A stretch of 64,000 bases of DNA from Ectopseudomonas mendocina (lineage in GTDB: Bacteria; Pseudomonadota; Gammaproteobacteria; Pseudomonadales; Pseudomonadaceae): the NCBI RefSeq assembly GCF_016008875.1, contig NZ_JADTQG010000015.1:62001-126000 (forward strand). Direction: 5' to 3'. How positions within the stretch are numbered: the stretch's first letter is position 1; each line of letters starts with the position of its first letter. The notes under the pieces are model-generated. The model made no database searches. It worked only from the letters and a program-made list of their open reading frames with translations, and was not told the DNA's origin. The translations under genes were made by a program, and so were the position numbers. Positions 17,446 through 25,291 of this stretch are shown here, piece by piece.

Positions 17446-17826
17446 ATGAATGCAATGGCGGCCCTCAGGCAGTATCAAACCGTCAACAACCAGGCGCAGG
17501 CCGCAGAGGCCGGCCCCCACCGCCTGATTCAAATGCTGATGGAGGGCGGCCTGTCCCGCATCGCACAGGCACGTGGTGCGATGGAGCGTGGGCAGACAGC
17601 GCTCAAAGGTGAATTGATCGGCAAAAGCATTGCCATCGTCGCCGGTTTGCGTGAGAGTCTGGATCATCAGCAGGGTGGTGAGCTGGCGGCTAACCTGGAT
17701 AGCCTGTACGAATACATGATCGCCCGTTTGACTGAGGCCAATGTCAGCAACGAGCCGGAGCTTCTCGAGGAAGTGTCGGCGCTGCTGCGCAACGTCAAGC
17801 AGGGTTGGGATGCCATCGCTCAGTAA
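17446..17826 (+). CDS. fliS: Flagellin export chaperone FliS paralogue (second copy)
   Basis: A 126-residue FliS-family protein. The N-terminal AALRQYQTVNNQAQAAEAGP, the helix HRLIQMLMEGGLSRIAQARG, NLDSLYEYMIARLTEANVS and LLRNVKQGWDAI correspond block by block to the preceding FliS. It has its own near-consensus sigma-28 promoter, which argues that this is the copy matched to flagellin while the first copy may be tied to the fliD transcript; that division is inference. The start ATG at 17446 has only a weak GAGCGAGAG ribosome site; a second in-frame ATG lies at 17455. Confidence 0.92.
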   Translation: MNAMAALRQYQTVNNQAQAAEAGPHRLIQMLMEGGLSRIAQARGAMERGQTALKGELIGKSIAIVAGLRESLDHQQGGELAANLDSLYEYMIARLTEANVSNEPELLEEVSALLRNVKQGWDAIAQ

Positions 17827-17851
17827 TGAGCGAGCATCGGAGGAGAAGCGA

Positions 17852-18145
17852 ATGAGTTCATCCGTCCAGCATTTGCAAGCGACCGGTTCGGCACTGCGTG
17901 ATGCGTTGGCCAATCAGGACTGGGCCGCGATTGGCGCGCTCGATGTGCAATGTCGTATGGCAGTCGAAGCGGCCATGGTCGATAGCCGCGAAGAGGAAGA
18001 CCTGCGTAGTGGTCTGGAAAACCTCCTCGCACTCTACCGTGAGCTGGTCACCGTTTGTCAGGCCGAGCAGCAGCGTCTGGCCAGTGAACTGGTGCAACTC
18101 AATCAATCCCATCAGGGCGCCAAGGTCTATCAGCTTTTCGGCTAG
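17852..18145 (+). CDS. fliT: Small FliT-like flagellar chaperone (FleP position)
   Basis: A 97-residue, almost entirely helical protein, starting MSSSVQHLQATGSALRDALA and containing WAAIGALDVQCRMAVEAAMV and LENLLALYRELVTVCQAEQQ. Its size, helical nature and position after fliS fit the FliT family (export chaperone of FliD and regulator in enterics) or the P. aeruginosa gene at this position called fleP. I assign FliT-like with moderate certainty because sequence conservation in the family is low. AGGAG lies nine bases before the ATG at 17852; the frame is open further upstream inside fliS but that extension is a shadow. Confidence 0.7.
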   Translation: MSSSVQHLQATGSALRDALANQDWAAIGALDVQCRMAVEAAMVDSREEEDLRSGLENLLALYRELVTVCQAEQQRLASELVQLNQSHQGAKVYQLFG

Positions 18146-18402
18146 TTCTCCGCGTTTACCGAGTTTAATCAGCAGGTTCGACTCGGTTTCCCTCGTTAAG
18201 CTTTCTGATTTTATTTTTCTTTCATTAGCGGCTGACTTTCTGACTCAGTAAGCGCCTGCTGTCCGGCACTATCGGCGGGCAAAAAGGTACGCCATAAATT
18301 TGACTGACTTCAATTTTTTGACTTTACTAGTGGCTAACTGCCGGTGTGTGCCGAAGATCTGTCGCACGCTTTCCTCCACTCCTCGGGTCAGACAAGCACA
18401 AG
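18146..18402 (+). promoter_or_regulatory. fleQ upstream region with a candidate sigma-70 promoter
   Basis: A 257-base AT-rich non-coding stretch. The best promoter candidate is TTGACT at 18300-18305 and TTTACT at 18323-18328 with a 17-base spacer, giving a leader of about 70 bases. fleQ is sigma-70-transcribed and Vfr-repressed in P. aeruginosa; I could not find a convincing Vfr box here. No GG-N10-GC element is visible, consistent with fleQ being at the top of the hierarchy. Confidence 0.35.
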
Positions 18403-19875
18403 ATGTGGCGTGAAACCAAAATCCTGTTGATCGATGACAATGCTACGCGCCGCCATGAATTGGCGATCATTCTGAGCTTTCTCGGGGAAGAGCATCTAGC
18501 CTGCAGCAGTCAGGACTGGCGCAGTGTGGTGGCTGACCTGGAGGCCAGCCGCGAAGTGCTCAGCGTCGTACTTGGCGATGTCGAGGCTAAGGGCGGTGCG
18601 CTGGAACTGACCAAGCAGATTGCCGGTTGGGATGAGTTTCTGCCGCTGCTGACGGTAGGTGAATTCAGCTTCGCCGAGTGGCCGGAAGACCTACGCAGGC
18701 GCGTACTGGCCAGCCTGGAAACTCCGCTCAGCTACAACAAGCTGCTCGACTCCCTGCATCGCGCCCAGGTCTATCGTGAGATGTATGACCAGGCTCGCGA
18801 TCGCGGTCGCCAGCGTGAACCCAATCTGTTCCGTAGCCTGGTCGGCACCAGTCGTGCCATCGGGCAGGTGCGGCAGATGATGCAGCAGGTGGCCGATACC
18901 GAAGCCAGCGTGTTGATTCTCGGTGAGTCCGGTACCGGCAAGGAAGTGGTCGCACGCAACCTGCACTATCACTCCAAGCGTCGCGACGCGCCGTTCGTCC
19001 CGGTCAACTGCGGTGCCATCCCGGCCGAATTGCTGGAGAGTGAGCTGTTCGGGCATGAGAAGGGTGCCTTCACTGGCGCGATTACCAGTCGGGCAGGGCG
19101 CTTCGAGCTGGCCAATGGCGGCACGCTGTTCCTCGATGAAATCGGCGACATGCCGTTGCCGATGCAGGTCAAGTTGCTACGCGTGTTGCAGGAGCGCACC
19201 TTCGAGCGCGTTGGCAGCAACAAGACCCAGAGCGCCGATGTGCGCATCATCGCCGCGACGCACAAGAACCTGGAAAAGATGATCGAGGACGGCAGTTTCC
19301 GCGAGGACTTGTATTACCGCCTCAACGTCTTCCCCATCGAGATGGCGCCGCTGCGTGAGCGTATCGAAGACATCCCGCTGTTGATGAACGAACTGATCTC
19401 GCGCATGGAGCATGAGAAGCGAGGCTCCATTCGTTTCAACTCGGCTGCCATCATGTCGCTGTGTCGCCACGACTGGGCTGGTAATGTGCGCGAGCTGGCC
19501 AACCTGGTGGAACGCATGGCGATCATGCACCCCTACGGCGTGATCGGTGTTGGCGAGCTGCCGAAGAAATTCCGCCATGTTGATGACGAAGACGAGCAAC
19601 TCGCGGCAAGCCTGCGTGACGAAATGGAAGAGCGCGCGGCGATCATGGCCGGACTGCCGGGCCTCGACACCCCGGCCATGCTGCCGCCGGAAGGTCTGGA
19701 CCTGAAGGATTATCTCGGCAACCTGGAGCAGGGGCTCATTCAACAGGCCCTGGATGATGCCGGTGGTGTCGTCGCCCGTGCGGCCGAGCGCCTGCGTATT
19801 CGTCGGACCACGCTGGTGGAGAAGATGCGCAAGTACGGTATGACACGCCGCGAAGAGGATGAGCAGGGCGACTGA
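18403..19875 (+). CDS. fleQ: Flagellar master regulator FleQ
   Basis: FleQ activates sigma-54-dependent flagellar genes and, with FleN and cyclic di-GMP, controls biofilm genes. The protein starts MWRETKILLIDDNATRRHEL and is 490 residues, as in P. aeruginosa. The order is an atypical REC domain (1-120) without a normal phospho-acceptor context, then an AAA+ domain (about 140-380) and a C-terminal Fis-type helix-turn-helix (AAERLRIRRTTLVEKMRKYG). The AAA+ domain has Walker A LGESGTGKEV, the sigma-54-contact loop GAFTGA and LFLDEIGDMP. The ATG at 18403 is chosen over the upstream GTG at 18346 because it matches the family N terminus. A terminator and a REP-like palindrome follow. Confidence 0.97.
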   Translation: MWRETKILLIDDNATRRHELAIILSFLGEEHLACSSQDWRSVVADLEASREVLSVVLGDVEAKGGALELTKQIAGWDEFLPLLTVGEFSFAEWPEDLRRRVLASLETPLSYNKLLDSLHRAQVYREMYDQARDRGRQREPNLFRSLVGTSRAIGQVRQMMQQVADTEASVLILGESGTGKEVVARNLHYHSKRRDAPFVPVNCGAIPAELLESELFGHEKGAFTGAITSRAGRFELANGGTLFLDEIGDMPLPMQVKLLRVLQERTFERVGSNKTQSADVRIIAATHKNLEKMIEDGSFREDLYYRLNVFPIEMAPLRERIEDIPLLMNELISRMEHEKRGSIRFNSAAIMSLCRHDWAGNVRELANLVERMAIMHPYGVIGVGELPKKFRHVDDEDEQLAASLRDEMEERAAIMAGLPGLDTPAMLPPEGLDLKDYLGNLEQGLIQQALDDAGGVVARAAERLRIRRTTLVEKMRKYGMTRREEDEQGD

Positions 19876-19904
19876 TTGTCGTCCTGTATTGCGCCCTTGG
19901 AGCA

Positions 19905-19956
19905 GTAGGGCGGGTGCAACCCGCCATCGCGCTCTGGCGGGTTTCATCCGCCCTAC
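19905..19956. repeat. REP-type palindromic repeat
   Basis: GTAGGGCGGGT at 19905-19915 is matched by the reverse complement ending ATCCGCCCTAC at 19946-19956, with a nested ACCCGCC/GGCGGGT pair inside. This is a familiar intergenic palindrome type in Pseudomonas. It lies between fleQ and its terminator. Confidence 0.7.
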
Positions 19957-20017
19957 ATTTCTAGGCTGCGCGTACCACCATCGCAAGCACGGTGCGCAGA
20001 CCCATCCTACGAAGAAA

Positions 20018-20055
20018 AAGCCGGAGCTTTGACGCGAGCTCCGGCTTCGGTTTTT
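20018..20055 (+). terminator. Rho-independent terminator of fleQ
   Basis: A perfect 11-bp stem AAGCCGGAGCT (20018-20028) and AGCTCCGGCTT (20037-20047) with an 8-base loop, then CGGTTTTT. A-runs precede it, so it could work in both directions. It separates fleQ from the fleSR promoter. Confidence 0.9.
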
Positions 20056-20084
20056 CAAGTGATTGAAAAATAAGAACAAAAAAG

Positions 20085-20102
20085 TAGGCACGGGGATTGC
20101 TA
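20085..20102 (+). promoter_or_regulatory. Sigma-54 promoter of fleSR
   Basis: AGGCACG-GGGA-TTGCT: the GG at 20087-20088 and GC at 20099-20100 are ten bases apart, near the RpoN consensus TGGCACG-N4-TTGC. About 50 bases downstream is the fleS start. A CCGTC-TTCT-GACGG inverted repeat at 20117-20130 lies in the leader and could be part of a FleQ site (inference). Confidence 0.88.
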
Positions 20103-20153
20103 ATGCTCTCGTATCCGACCGTCTTCTGACGGTGCGTCGTACGAGAGAAGCAG

Positions 20154-21368
20154 ATGGAAGCCAACCTTCGTCCTACCGAGTCAGCCGAGCCAGCCGTTGC
20201 CGCGCCGCTTGAACAAGCCAGCCGCGCGGGACTGGAACAGGCCTTTGCCCTGTTCAACCAGATGTCCAGCCAGCTCAGCGAGTCCTATAGCCTGCTCGAG
20301 GCGCGAGTCAATGAGCTCAAGGGGCAGCTGGCTCTGGTCAGTGCTCAGCGCATGCAGGAGCTGGCAGAGAAGGAGCGTTTGGCGCATCGCCTGCAAAGCC
20401 TGCTAGACCTGCTGCCTGGTGGCGTTATCGTCATCGACGGGCAGGGCGTCGTGCGTGAAGCCAACCCCGTGGCGCGCGCACTGCTTGGTCAGCCGCTGGT
20501 GGGCATGCTCTGGCGTCAGGTGATCGCCCGCAACTTCGCCCCGCGCGAAGACGATGGTCATGAAATTTCCATGCGCGATGGGCGTCGGCTATCCATCGCG
20601 ACCCGCTCCCTGCATGGAGAGCCGGGACAACTGGTGCTTTTGACTGACCTGACGGAAACCCGTCGCCTGCAGGATCAACTGTCTCGCCATGAGCGTCTTT
20701 CGGCGTTGGGGCGCATGGTCGCTTCCCTGGCGCATCAGATCCGCACCCCTTTGTCCGCCGCGCTGCTTTACGCCAGTCACCTCAATGAACAGGTTCTTCC
20801 TGCCGACCAGCAACAGCGCTTCGCTGGGCGTTTGAAGGAGCGTCTGCACGAGCTGGAGAATCAGGTGCGCGACATGCTGATCTTCGCCCGAGGCGAACTG
20901 CCGTTGCCGGACCGTCTGACGCCATCGGCCTTGTTCGATGCACTGCGTGCGGCCGCCGATGCGCATGTGGGCGGCATGACCGTGCGCTGGCAGTGCGATG
21001 TGCAGGGCGGCGAATTGCTGTGCAACCGCGACACGCTGGTCGGCACCGTGCTCAACCTGGTCGACAACGCCATCCAGGCGGCCGGGCGCGATGCGCGTCT
21101 GAAAGTCCACCTGTATCGCCGTGACAGCCAGTTGCGCCTATGCGTCAGCGATAACGGGCCGGGGATGAGCCGGGAAACCCTGGCGCGTCTGGGCGAACCC
21201 TTCTTCACCACCAAGACCACCGGCACCGGCCTCGGCCTGGCAGTGGTCAAAGCGGTGGCGCGTGCCCACCAAGGCCAGCTGCTGCTGCAATCACGTGCAG
21301 GTCGTGGTACCTGCGCCATCGTTTCTCTACCGCTGCTCGATGCAGCGCCTCACTCGAATCAGGAGTAA
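20154..21368 (+). CDS. fleS: Two-component sensor histidine kinase FleS
   Basis: FleS is the soluble sensor kinase that phosphorylates FleR to turn on class III flagellar genes. The 404-residue protein has no membrane segment. Its order is an N-terminal coiled coil (about 25-85), a PAS domain (about 82-175, LLPGGVIVIDGQGVVREAN) and a HisKA domain with LAHQIRTPLSAALLYASHL (His194). A HATPase domain (about 290-400) follows, with NLVDNAIQAAG as the N box, SDNGPGMS as G1, FFTTKTTGTGLGLAVV as F/G2 and GRGTCAIVSLP at the end. The gene is preceded by a sigma-54 promoter and followed by fleR after three bases. Confidence 0.96.
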   Translation: MEANLRPTESAEPAVAAPLEQASRAGLEQAFALFNQMSSQLSESYSLLEARVNELKGQLALVSAQRMQELAEKERLAHRLQSLLDLLPGGVIVIDGQGVVREANPVARALLGQPLVGMLWRQVIARNFAPREDDGHEISMRDGRRLSIATRSLHGEPGQLVLLTDLTETRRLQDQLSRHERLSALGRMVASLAHQIRTPLSAALLYASHLNEQVLPADQQQRFAGRLKERLHELENQVRDMLIFARGELPLPDRLTPSALFDALRAAADAHVGGMTVRWQCDVQGGELLCNRDTLVGTVLNLVDNAIQAAGRDARLKVHLYRRDSQLRLCVSDNGPGMSRETLARLGEPFFTTKTTGTGLGLAVVKAVARAHQGQLLLQSRAGRGTCAIVSLPLLDAAPHSNQE

Positions 21369-21371
21369 CCC

Positions 21372-22787
21372 ATGGCTGCCAAAGTCCTGCTGGTTGAAGA
21401 CGATCGCGCACTGCGCGAAGCCCTGGCCGATACCCTGTGCCTGGGCGGGCATGATTATCGGGCGGTCGATTGTGCCGAGGCGGCACTGGTTGCCCTGACC
21501 GAGGAGCCGTTTGGGCTGGTGGTCAGTGACGTCAACATGCCGGGCATGGACGGCCACCAACTACTGGCGCAGATTCGCGCTCGCTACCCGCAATTGCCGG
21601 TGCTGTTGATGACGGCCTTCGGTGCCGTGGAGCGCGCGGTGGATGCTATTCGTCAGGGGGCGGCCGATTATCTGGTCAAGCCATTCGAGCCGCGTACGTT
21701 GCTCGAGCTGGTGGCCAAACATGCCCTTGGCAAGCTGCCGGCAAGCGATCGTGACGGTCCGGTGGCGCTGGAACCGGCCAGCGTGCAGTTGCTCGAGCTG
21801 GCCGCACGCGTTGCGCAGAGCGATTCGACGGTGATGATCACTGGCGAGTCCGGCACCGGCAAGGAGGTGCTGGCGCGCTATATCCATCAGCAATCGCCAC
21901 GCGCATCCGGCCCCTTCATTGCCATCAACTGTGCGGCGATTCCGGACAACATGCTCGAGGCCACCTTGTTCGGCCATGAGAAGGGTGCGTTTACGGGTGC
22001 CGTTACCGCGCAGCCGGGCAAGTTCGAACTGGCCGATGGCGGCACCATTCTGCTCGATGAAATTTCCGAAATGCCGCTGGGTTTGCAGGCCAAGTTGCTA
22101 CGGGTGCTGCAGGAGCGTGAAGTGGAGCGAGTCGGGGCGCGCAAGCCGATCAATCTGGATATTCGTGTGCTGGCCACCAGCAACCGTGATCTGGCCAGTG
22201 AAGTGGCGGCCGGGCGGTTCCGCGAGGACCTTTATTATCGCCTGTCGGTATTCCCGCTGGCCTGGCGACCGCTGCGTGAGCGGCCCGCCGACATTCTGCC
22301 GCTGGCCGAGCGCCTGCTCGCCAAGCACGTCAAAAAAATGAATCAGACGCCGGTGCGCCTGTCCGATTCCGCCGCGCGAAGCCTGGTGCAGCACCAGTGG
22401 CCCGGTAATGTGCGCGAACTGGATAACGCCATTCAGCGCGCCTTGATTCTGCAGCAGGGTGGGGTGATTCAGGCGCAGGATCTCTGCTTGCATGCGCCTA
22501 TCGGCCAAACGGTGCAGAGTGCTGCGCCGCGTCTGGCGGTCGTGCCGAATGTCGCTCCGCCCCCGGCGTCCCCGGTCGAGTCGCCCGCTGCGGTGGACTC
22601 TGGTGCCTTGGGGGAGGATCTTCGTCGCCGCGAATTTCAGGTGATCATCGATACCCTGCGCGCCGAGCGCGGTCGCCGCAAGGAAGCCGCCGAGCGCCTG
22701 GGCATCAGCCCGCGCACCCTGCGCTACAAGCTGGCGCAGATGCGCGACGCGGGTATGGATGTGGAGGCATATCTGTACGCCAGCTGA
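21372..22787 (+). CDS. fleR: Sigma-54-dependent response regulator FleR
   Basis: FleR is the NtrC-type partner of FleS and activates sigma-54 promoters of class III genes (hook, basal body). In its 471 residues, the REC domain has the acidic pair at 10-11, phospho-acceptor Asp53 (LVVSDVNMPG) and the switch lysine in YLVKPFEP. The AAA+ domain has ITGESGTGKEVLARYIHQQ, the GAFTGAV loop and ILLDEISEMP. The C-terminal Fis-type helix-turn-helix reads AAERLGISPRTLRYKLAQM. It follows fleS by three bases with an ATG start. The region after the stop has an inverted pair of REP sequences and a hairpin terminator. Confidence 0.96.
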   Translation: MAAKVLLVEDDRALREALADTLCLGGHDYRAVDCAEAALVALTEEPFGLVVSDVNMPGMDGHQLLAQIRARYPQLPVLLMTAFGAVERAVDAIRQGAADYLVKPFEPRTLLELVAKHALGKLPASDRDGPVALEPASVQLLELAARVAQSDSTVMITGESGTGKEVLARYIHQQSPRASGPFIAINCAAIPDNMLEATLFGHEKGAFTGAVTAQPGKFELADGGTILLDEISEMPLGLQAKLLRVLQEREVERVGARKPINLDIRVLATSNRDLASEVAAGRFREDLYYRLSVFPLAWRPLRERPADILPLAERLLAKHVKKMNQTPVRLSDSAARSLVQHQWPGNVRELDNAIQRALILQQGGVIQAQDLCLHAPIGQTVQSAAPRLAVVPNVAPPPASPVESPAAVDSGALGEDLRRREFQVIIDTLRAERGRRKEAAERLGISPRTLRYKLAQMRDAGMDVEAYLYAS

Positions 22788-22857
22788 TTGTCGTGGCCCG
22801 CTGACTGGCGAATCGCTCGCACTATCGGCGGTTTTCGTAAGCGGCATTGAGCGAAAA

Positions 22858-23016
22858 GCTTCGCGGACAAGTCCGCTCCTACAGGTTGGGCTGCGCTTTC
22901 GATTCCTTTTGTCGGGTAAAGAGTAGCGAGCCCGTATGCGGGCCAATTGCCGGGGTGTATCTAGTTTCATCCTGGCCATGAGCTTGCTCCTTGGTGGGAG
23001 CGGACTTGTCCGCGAA
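22858..23016. repeat. Inverted pair of REP sequences (BIME-like)
   Basis: A REP core GCGGACAAGTCCGC lies in the unit at 22858-22882, and its reverse-complement copy GCGGACTTGTCCGC lies in the unit at 22993-23016, about 110 bases apart. The flanks also mirror: GCTTC...TCCTAC against GGTGGGAG...GAA. It fills part of the 379-base gap between fleR and fliE; the rest of the gap holds the hairpin and sigma-54 promoter listed next and no gene. Confidence 0.8.
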
Positions 23017-23048
23017 TTCCTCCGACTCACTCCTGAAGGCTTTCTGGT

Positions 23049-23068
23049 CCGGGCGTCGCCCGGCTTTT
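23049..23068 (+). terminator. Hairpin terminator between fleR and fliE
   Basis: CCGGGC-GTC-GCCCGG (23049-23063), a perfect 6-bp stem, followed by CTTTT. It lies just ahead of the fliE promoter and is a likely end for the fleSR transcript, possibly helped by the REP pair. Confidence 0.6.
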
Positions 23069-23097
23069 GCGCATCCCTTCACCTGGCCTTTTACTTC

Positions 23098-23115
23098 TTG
23101 GCACCCTTGTTGCTA
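23098..23115 (+). promoter_or_regulatory. Sigma-54 promoter of the fliEFGHIJ operon
   Basis: TTGGCACC-CTTG-TTGCT: GG at 23100-23101 and GC at 23112-23113 with ten bases between, about 53 bases before the fliE start. This matches the known FleQ/RpoN-dependent promoter in front of fliE in Pseudomonas. Confidence 0.9.
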
Positions 23116-23166
23116 ATACCTCTGCATAGCGCCGCTAGCGTCAAAAAGCGGGCAGTGGAGGATGTG

Positions 23167-23496
23167 ATGAGCCAGGGTGTCGAATTCAATCGCTTGATGC
23201 TGGAAATGCGTTCCATGCAGGCTGAGGCGATGTCGCGTCAGAAACCTGTTGCGAGCGAGCCGGTGCAAGGGGCGCCGAGTTTCTCGGAAATGCTCGGTCA
23301 GGCGGTGAACAAGGTCAACGAGACCCAGCAGGCCTCCAGCAAGCTCGCCACGGCTTTCGAGATGGGCCAGAGCGGGGTCGATCTGACCGATGTGATGATC
23401 GCCTCGCAAAAAGCCGGCGTATCCTTTCAAGCTATGACCCAGGTGCGTAACAAGCTGGTTCAGGCTTATCAAGACATCATGCAGATGCCGGTCTGA
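23167..23496 (+). CDS. fliE: Flagellar hook-basal body complex protein FliE
   Basis: FliE is the adaptor between the MS ring and the rod and one of the first type III-exported subunits. It has 109 residues from the ATG at 23167, with GGAGG five bases upstream. The C-terminal family signature VDLTDVMIASQKAGVSFQAM is followed by TQVRNKLVQAYQDIMQMPV. A long open frame upstream (from 22936) runs across the sigma-54 promoter and REP element and is rejected. fliF starts 10 bases after the stop. Confidence 0.96.
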   Translation: MSQGVEFNRLMLEMRSMQAEAMSRQKPVASEPVQGAPSFSEMLGQAVNKVNETQQASSKLATAFEMGQSGVDLTDVMIASQKAGVSFQAMTQVRNKLVQAYQDIMQMPV

Positions 23497-23506
23497 GGGT
23501 TGATTA

Positions 23507-25291
23507 ATGGCTGAAGCAGCAGTAGCAAACGTACCGGTCAAGGCCGAAGCGGGTGAGCCCAAGAAGCCCCTGCTGGGCCTTAGCTTCCTGGAAAATCTCG
23601 CAGAGATGTCAGTGCTGCGTCAGCTCGGCCTGCTGGTCGGCCTTGCCGCCAGCGTGGCCATCGGCTTTGCCGTGGTGCTCTGGTCGCAGCAGCCGGACTA
23701 CCGTCCGCTCTACGGCAGCCTCAACGGTATGGATGCGACGCAGGTGGTCGAGACCCTGACCGCGTCCGGCATCGACTACACCATCGAACCCAACTCCGGT
23801 GCGCTGCTGGTCAAGGCAGACGATCTGGCGCGTGCGCGCATGCGTCTGGCCGCTGCCGGCGTGGCGCCGACCGACAACAGTGTGGGTTTCGAAATCCTCG
23901 ACCGCGAACAGGGGCTGGGCACCAGTCAGTTCATGGAAGCGACCCGCTATCGCCGTGGCCTCGAAGGCGAGTTAGCGCGTACCGTGGCCAGCCTCAATAA
24001 CGTCAAGGCAGCGCGCGTCCATCTGGCCATGCCCAAGGCATCCGTGTTCGTACGTGACGAGCGCAAGCCTTCGGCTTCGGTCCTGGTCGAACTCTATCCG
24101 GGGCGTGCACTGGAGCCGAGCCAGGTGATGGCGATCGTCAATCTGGTGGCGACCAGCGTACCCGAGCTGGACAAGGGCCAGGTCACCGTGGTCGACCAGA
24201 AGGGCAACCTGCTCTCCGATCAGCAGGAGCTGTCCGAACTGACCATGGCTGGCAAGCAGTTCGACTACACCCGGCGCATGGAGGGTCTGTTCACTCAGCG
24301 TGTGCACAACATCCTGCTGCCAGTGCTGGGCAGCGGTCGCTACAAGGCCGAAGTGTCGGCTGATGTGGATTTCAGCTCGGTCGAGTCCACCTCCGAGATG
24401 TTCAACCCTGACCAGCCGGCGCTGCGCAGCGAGCAGCAGGTCAACGAGCAGCGTCAGAGCAGCCTGCCGCCGCAAGGCGTGCCGGGCGCACTGTCCAATC
24501 AACCGCCTGGCCCGGCCGCCGCTCCCGAGCAGGCCGCTGGCGCCGCTGCTCCGGCTGGCCCGGTAGCGGCGGGTCAGCCGCTGGTCGATGCCAACGGCCA
24601 GCAGATCATGGACCCGGCTACCGGCCAGCCGATGCTGGCGCCGTATCCGGCGGACAAGCGTGAGCAGTCCACCCGCAACTTCGAGCTGGACCGTTCCATC
24701 AGCTACACCCGCCAGCAGCAGGGGCGCCTGCGTCGCCTGTCGGTAGCGGTGGTGGTGGACGATCAGGTACGTGTCGATCCGGCCACCGGTGAGACCACCC
24801 GCGTGCCGTGGACGGCCGACGACCTGGCGCGCTTCACCCGCCTGGTACAGGACTCGGTGGGCTTCGATGCCAGCCGTGGCGATAGCGTCAGCGTGATCAA
24901 CACGGCCTTCAACGCATCGCAGGGCGAGGAAATTCCTGATATTCCGTTCTACACCCAGCCCTGGTTCTGGGACATCGTCAAGCAGGTGCTCGGCGTGCTG
25001 TTCATCCTGGTGCTGGTGTTCGGCGTGCTGCGTCCGGTGCTCAACAACATCACTGGCGGCGGCAGGGGCAAGGAGCTGGCTGGTGCCGGCGATGTAGAGC
25101 TTGGCGAGATGGCCGGCCTGGATGGCGAGCTGTCCGATGATCGCGTCAGCCTCGGTGGGCCGCAGAGCATGCTGCTGCCCAGCCCCAGTGAGGGGTATGA
25201 TGCGCAACTGAACGCTATCAAGAGCCTGGTGGCGGAAGATCCTGGCCGCGTAGCCCAGGTCGTCAAAGAGTGGATCAACGCAGATGAGTGA
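23507..25291 (+). CDS. fliF: Flagellar MS-ring protein FliF
   Basis: FliF builds the inner-membrane MS ring that carries the switch and houses the export gate. In its 594 residues, a first membrane segment lies at about 41-60, followed by the periplasmic ring-building motifs (YscJ/FliF family; MRLAAAGVAPTDNSVGFEIL, VHLAMPKASVFVRDE). A second membrane segment lies at about 488-510 (VLGVLFILVLVFGVLRPVL). The cytoplasmic tail, which binds FliG, ends LVAEDPGRVAQVVKEWINAD. An Ala/Pro/Gln-rich stretch at about 320-385 sits in the periplasmic domain and is probably disordered. It overlaps fliG by 8 bases. Confidence 0.97.
   Translation: MAEAAVANVPVKAEAGEPKKPLLGLSFLENLAEMSVLRQLGLLVGLAASVAIGFAVVLWSQQPDYRPLYGSLNGMDATQVVETLTASGIDYTIEPNSGALLVKADDLARARMRLAAAGVAPTDNSVGFEILDREQGLGTSQFMEATRYRRGLEGELARTVASLNNVKAARVHLAMPKASVFVRDERKPSASVLVELYPGRALEPSQVMAIVNLVATSVPELDKGQVTVVDQKGNLLSDQQELSELTMAGKQFDYTRRMEGLFTQRVHNILLPVLGSGRYKAEVSADVDFSSVESTSEMFNPDQPALRSEQQVNEQRQSSLPPQGVPGALSNQPPGPAAAPEQAAGAAAPAGPVAAGQPLVDANGQQIMDPATGQPMLAPYPADKREQSTRNFELDRSISYTRQQQGRLRRLSVAVVVDDQVRVDPATGETTRVPWTADDLARFTRLVQDSVGFDASRGDSVSVINTAFNASQGEEIPDIPFYTQPWFWDIVKQVLGVLFILVLVFGVLRPVLNNITGGGRGKELAGAGDVELGEMAGLDGELSDDRVSLGGPQSMLLPSPSEGYDAQLNAIKSLVAEDPGRVAQVVKEWINADE

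Noticed and set aside
22936..23166. Upstream extension of fliE
   Set aside because: The frame is open but crosses a REP copy, a terminator hairpin and the sigma-54 promoter; the family N terminus begins at 23167.
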